Assembly (NCBI GenBank): GCA_027030285.1
Contig: JALVFC010000468.1
Coordinates: 1-7,658 of the forward strand
From: Thiotrichaceae bacterium
GTDB taxonomy: Bacteria > Pseudomonadota > Gammaproteobacteria > Thiotrichales > Thiotrichaceae
Length of the DNA: 7,658 nucleotides
Direction: 5' to 3'
This document shows positions 5,863 through 7,658 of the stretch, piece after piece. Within the stretch, counting starts at the first letter, position 1, and each line of letters begins with the position of its first letter. The notes below the pieces were generated by a model. That model ran no database searches and was not told where the DNA came from. It worked only from the letters and a program-made list of their open reading frames with translations. Made by a program: the position numbers and the translations under genes.

Positions 5863-6972
5863 ATGTTTAATTATAAATCGTTTGTATGGCTTTTTCCTGC
5901 TTTGTTCGTTCTGCAGGCGCCTGTCTATTCCTTTTGGGAAGAAGAGGGAGATGACTTTCAGGAAACAGTGGTAACTACTCCAGCTGTGCCACAGACGAGC
6001 GAAACTGAACAAACAGTCGCTAAACATATTGATTCCCAGGGCAGAGTGGCGGCAGATACGCTTCAGCCTAAGGTTACCACCCCAAAGCCTGCCCCTAAAC
6101 CTATGGTTTTGCCTCCTGATAAGACTATTCGTATAAGACCTGCTGCCAATAATCCAACAATTAACAAGAACCTGCGGGTGTCCTTACAGAGTAATTATAT
6201 GAAGGAAGCTGAACGTTGGTATAACTCGGGAGCAGACGTAAATAGCAAGGATCCCCAGGGGCGGACGCTACTTTATCTGGCAATTCAGCGTCATCATACA
6301 GATGGCATTAAGTTCCTGTTATTGCGTCGAGCAGATGTAAACAAAAAGAATGATGATGGTAGTACTCCCTTGCAGGTAGCAGTAGCAACAGATCAGGCAA
6401 GAGTTGTAAAAATGCTGCTGGAGCGTAATGCAGTTGTTACAAAAATGCCGAATGGAGATACCATGGTGCATACCGCGATGAGCAAGGGTAACTCATCCAT
6501 CGTTATGGATCTGCTTGAAAAAGGAGTAGATGTTAATAAGACCTACGCGGCAGGAAAAACACTGTTACATATGGCGGCATCAAAAAACATGCTTGGCCCT
6601 GCTCAGGCTTTATTGAATAGTGGAGCCAATGTGAATGCACAGGATGATAAAGGTGTAACCCCCTTGCATGAAGCTGCCGCCCGTGGGTTTAGAAGAGTGG
6701 TGGATTTGTTAATTAGCAGAAAGGCTAATATCAGAATGGAAACAGTAAAAAAATGGCGACCTATTCATCATGCTGCACGTTTTGGACATCCTGATATTGT
6801 GCGTCTGTTGTTGTCAAAAGGTGCGTCGGCAAATAACCGCACAGTTGGAGGCAAGACGCCACTGGCACTAGCTAAACATCTGCATCATGATGATGTGGTT
6901 GAAATACTGGCTGGTCGCACCTATGGTGGCGACTCTGGCTCGAGTTCATCGCATGGCGGCTGGTTCTGGTAG
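5863..6972 (+). CDS. Secreted ankyrin-repeat protein
   Basis: This is a 369-residue protein. Residues 1-23 form a signal peptide (basic start, hydrophobic WLFPALFVL, likely cleavage near VYS), so it is exported. An acidic patch WEEEGDDF comes next, then a Thr/Pro-rich linker to about residue 105. From about 106 to 353 the sequence is ankyrin repeats: a degenerate first one and seven with TPLH-like turns beginning at 131, 164, 196, 229, 262, 295 and 328. The spacing is a regular 32-33 residues and ADVN/ANVN loops recur. Such repeats bind proteins; the partner is unknown. The tail is Gly/Ser-rich and ends in GGWFW. The ATG at 5863 is preferred over an in-frame GTG at 5815 because a signal peptide follows directly and GGTGAT lies upstream. 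The gene is convergent with tatC and appears monocistronic. Confidence 0.85.
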   Translation: MFNYKSFVWLFPALFVLQAPVYSFWEEEGDDFQETVVTTPAVPQTSETEQTVAKHIDSQGRVAADTLQPKVTTPKPAPKPMVLPPDKTIRIRPAANNPTINKNLRVSLQSNYMKEAERWYNSGADVNSKDPQGRTLLYLAIQRHHTDGIKFLLLRRADVNKKNDDGSTPLQVAVATDQARVVKMLLERNAVVTKMPNGDTMVHTAMSKGNSSIVMDLLEKGVDVNKTYAAGKTLLHMAASKNMLGPAQALLNSGANVNAQDDKGVTPLHEAAARGFRRVVDLLISRKANIRMETVKKWRPIHHAARFGHPDIVRLLLSKGASANNRTVGGKTPLALAKHLHHDDVVEILAGRTYGGDSGSSSSHGGWFW

Positions 6973-7031
6973 GCGAGTTTTTGAAACCATATGGCAGCCC
7001 GTGAAATCCTGCGCATGGGCAACCCATTACC

Positions 7032-7203
7032 GTTGAAACGTAACTACTCAGCGTAATAAACCACAAAGGCGGGAAATTATTGATTATTAGGGACACTGTA
7101 AATACGCCCCTGTAAGCTCTACAGCAGTATCCCTGCTGCCAAAGCCCTAACAATCAAAACTCACCGATTTACATGTAATTAGCCTGAGTAGTTACTTTGA
7201 AAC
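7032..7203. mobile_element. MITE-like element with flanking 8-bp target duplication
   Basis: Perfect 12-bp terminal inverted repeats, GTAACTACTCAG (7040-7051) and CTGAGTAGTTAC (7184-7195), bound a 156-bp non-coding element. Directly outside them lie GTTGAAAC (7032-7039) and TTTGAAAC (7196-7203), a direct repeat matching at seven of eight bases. Termini beginning GTAA with 8-bp duplications are the pattern described for the IS66 family, so this could be a non-autonomous relative of such an element. It contains no transposase. It occupies most of the 275-base gap between the convergent ankyrin and tatC genes. The family assignment is from memory; the repeats themselves are read directly. Confidence 0.7.
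7080..7157. repeat. Palindromic repeat inside the MITE-like element
   Basis: Arms TTGATTATTAGGG (7080-7092) and CCCTAACAATCAA (7145-7157) pair at 12 of 13 positions. Between them are two overlapping hairpins: CTGTA-AGCTC-TACAG (7110-7124) and CAGCAG-TATCC-CTGCTG (7122-7138). The look, with GGGAC...CTGTAAATAC...CTGTAAGCTC...CAGCAG...CTGCTG, recalls dispersed palindromic repeats that I remember from intergenic regions of marine gammaproteobacteria. I cannot verify copies here. A cruciform or folded RNA with an outer stem and inner arms is expected. Confidence 0.6.
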
Positions 7204-7247
7204 AAGCTAACCACCCCGCAGTAACCTGGCTGAGCTGTTACAAATAA

Positions 7248-7658
7248 TTAATCAGCAGAACGCTCGTCCCTGTTTTTCTCTTCCCGTTCTTTTTCTCTGG
7301 CTTCTTCTTCAGCTTCTTCAGCCTCTATGCGATCCAGTTCAGCGTCCATTTCTTCATCTGTCATGGGTACGTAAGCATCCTCGTAGCCGTCTGTGCTACT
7401 GCCATCCGGATTATCATCGGTGACTTCTTCGTAAACATATTCATCATCCTCCCAAAGAGGAGTAGTTGATGTGCTGGCAGAAGCTGTTGATGTGGAGCTA
7501 CTCGTGCTACTGGAAGATGGATTTTCAGGTTCGGCATGCATTGCTTCTCTGGCAGCACTGGCATCGCGCACACGTTGTTTGAAAAAACGACTGCTAAACA
7601 ACCCAATTTCAAAGAGCAGCCACATGGGGATGGCGAGCATAATTTGTGATACGACATC
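7248..7658 (-). CDS. tatC: Twin-arginine translocase subunit TatC, C-terminal part (5' end beyond the window)
   Basis: The minus strand is open from the right edge to TAA at 7250-7248, giving 136 residues. The first 26, containing DVVSQIMLAIPMWLLFEIGLFSSRFF, match the end of the last transmembrane region of gammaproteobacterial TatC (E. coli has a very similar [22 protein letters not shown]). TatC is the inner-membrane receptor that recognises twin-arginine signal peptides together with TatB. After the last membrane span comes a cytoplasmic tail of about 110 residues: a basic segment, a Ser/Thr run (about residues 45-68 of the visible part), an acidic stretch rich in Asp/Glu/Tyr, and a highly charged Glu/Arg helix near the end. 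The E. coli tail is only about 25-30 residues. The ATG at 7640 is an internal Met, not the start. Confidence 0.93.
   Translation of the reverse strand, partial: DVVSQIMLAIPMWLLFEIGLFSSRFFKQRVRDASAAREAMHAEPENPSSSSTSSSTSTASASTSTTPLWEDDEYVYEEVTDDNPDGSSTDGYEDAYVPMTDEEMDAELDRIEAEEAEEEAREKEREEKNRDERSAD

Noticed and set aside
6980..6987. Third copy of TTTGAAAC near the ankyrin stop as a further target duplication
   Set aside because: No inverted terminus adjoins it; an 8-base match nearby is likely chance.
6997..7020. Terminator after the ankyrin gene (GCCCGTG/CATGGGC hairpin)
   Set aside because: The stem has a 10-base loop and no following T-run, so it is not a credible Rho-independent terminator.
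6872..7153. 93-residue minus-strand frame covering the ankyrin 3' end and part of the MITE
   Set aside because: It starts within the palindromic repeat and runs antisense to the ankyrin coding sequence; composition looks like chance reading of a repeat.
1..7658. CRISPR array, tRNA, rRNA or phage defence cluster
   Set aside because: No regularly spaced repeats, no tRNA-like cloverleaf with TTCGA-type arm, and no nuclease, toxin or phage proteins among the coding regions.

Overview
The window looks like chromosomal DNA of a gammaproteobacterium outside the enteric group. Ribosomal protein genes rpsF and rpsR are adjacent with no priB between them. They are followed by an integral membrane protein in the place where Pseudomonas-type genomes carry a DUF2232 gene before rplI. 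The partial TatC at the right edge is also gammaproteobacterial in character. No rRNA, tRNA, CRISPR array, prophage or complete insertion sequence is visible.

Layout. (1) Positions 1-1218, minus strand: promoter and structured leader, rpsF (S6), rpsR (S18), a gap of about 200 bases with a strong hairpin, then the 5' part of a DUF2232-like membrane protein that runs off the left edge. The rpsF leader contains a good candidate for the S6:S18 autoregulatory RNA motif. (2) Positions 1323-2855, plus strand: a compact operon of an AlkB-type dealkylase, a short CbiX/SirB-type chelatase, and a DUF523 (TudS-like) Fe-S protein whose start overlaps the chelatase stop. (3) Positions 5528-2824, minus strand: a second compact operon. 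It encodes an exported DUF255/YyaL-like thioredoxin-fold protein, a 34-residue single-span membrane peptide whose start overlaps the DUF255 stop, and a HAD hydrolase. The last HAD codons overlap the convergent DUF523 gene by 32 bases. (4) Positions 5529-5862: a divergent, AT-rich intergenic region. (5) Positions 5863-6972, plus strand: a secreted ankyrin-repeat protein. (6) Positions 6973-7247: an intergenic region filled largely by a 156-bp MITE-like element. It has perfect 12-bp terminal inverted repeats and a near-perfect 8-bp flanking duplication, and it holds a second palindromic element inside. (7) Positions 7248-7658, minus strand: the C-terminus of TatC with an unusually long low-complexity and acidic tail.

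Working together: the rpsF-rpsR block is housekeeping translation. The AlkB/DUF523 pair suggests a nucleobase-repair or base-detoxification theme, with the chelatase an odd partner. The DUF255, small membrane peptide and HAD genes look co-translated. The least expected features are the nested MITE between two convergent genes and the small membrane ORF.
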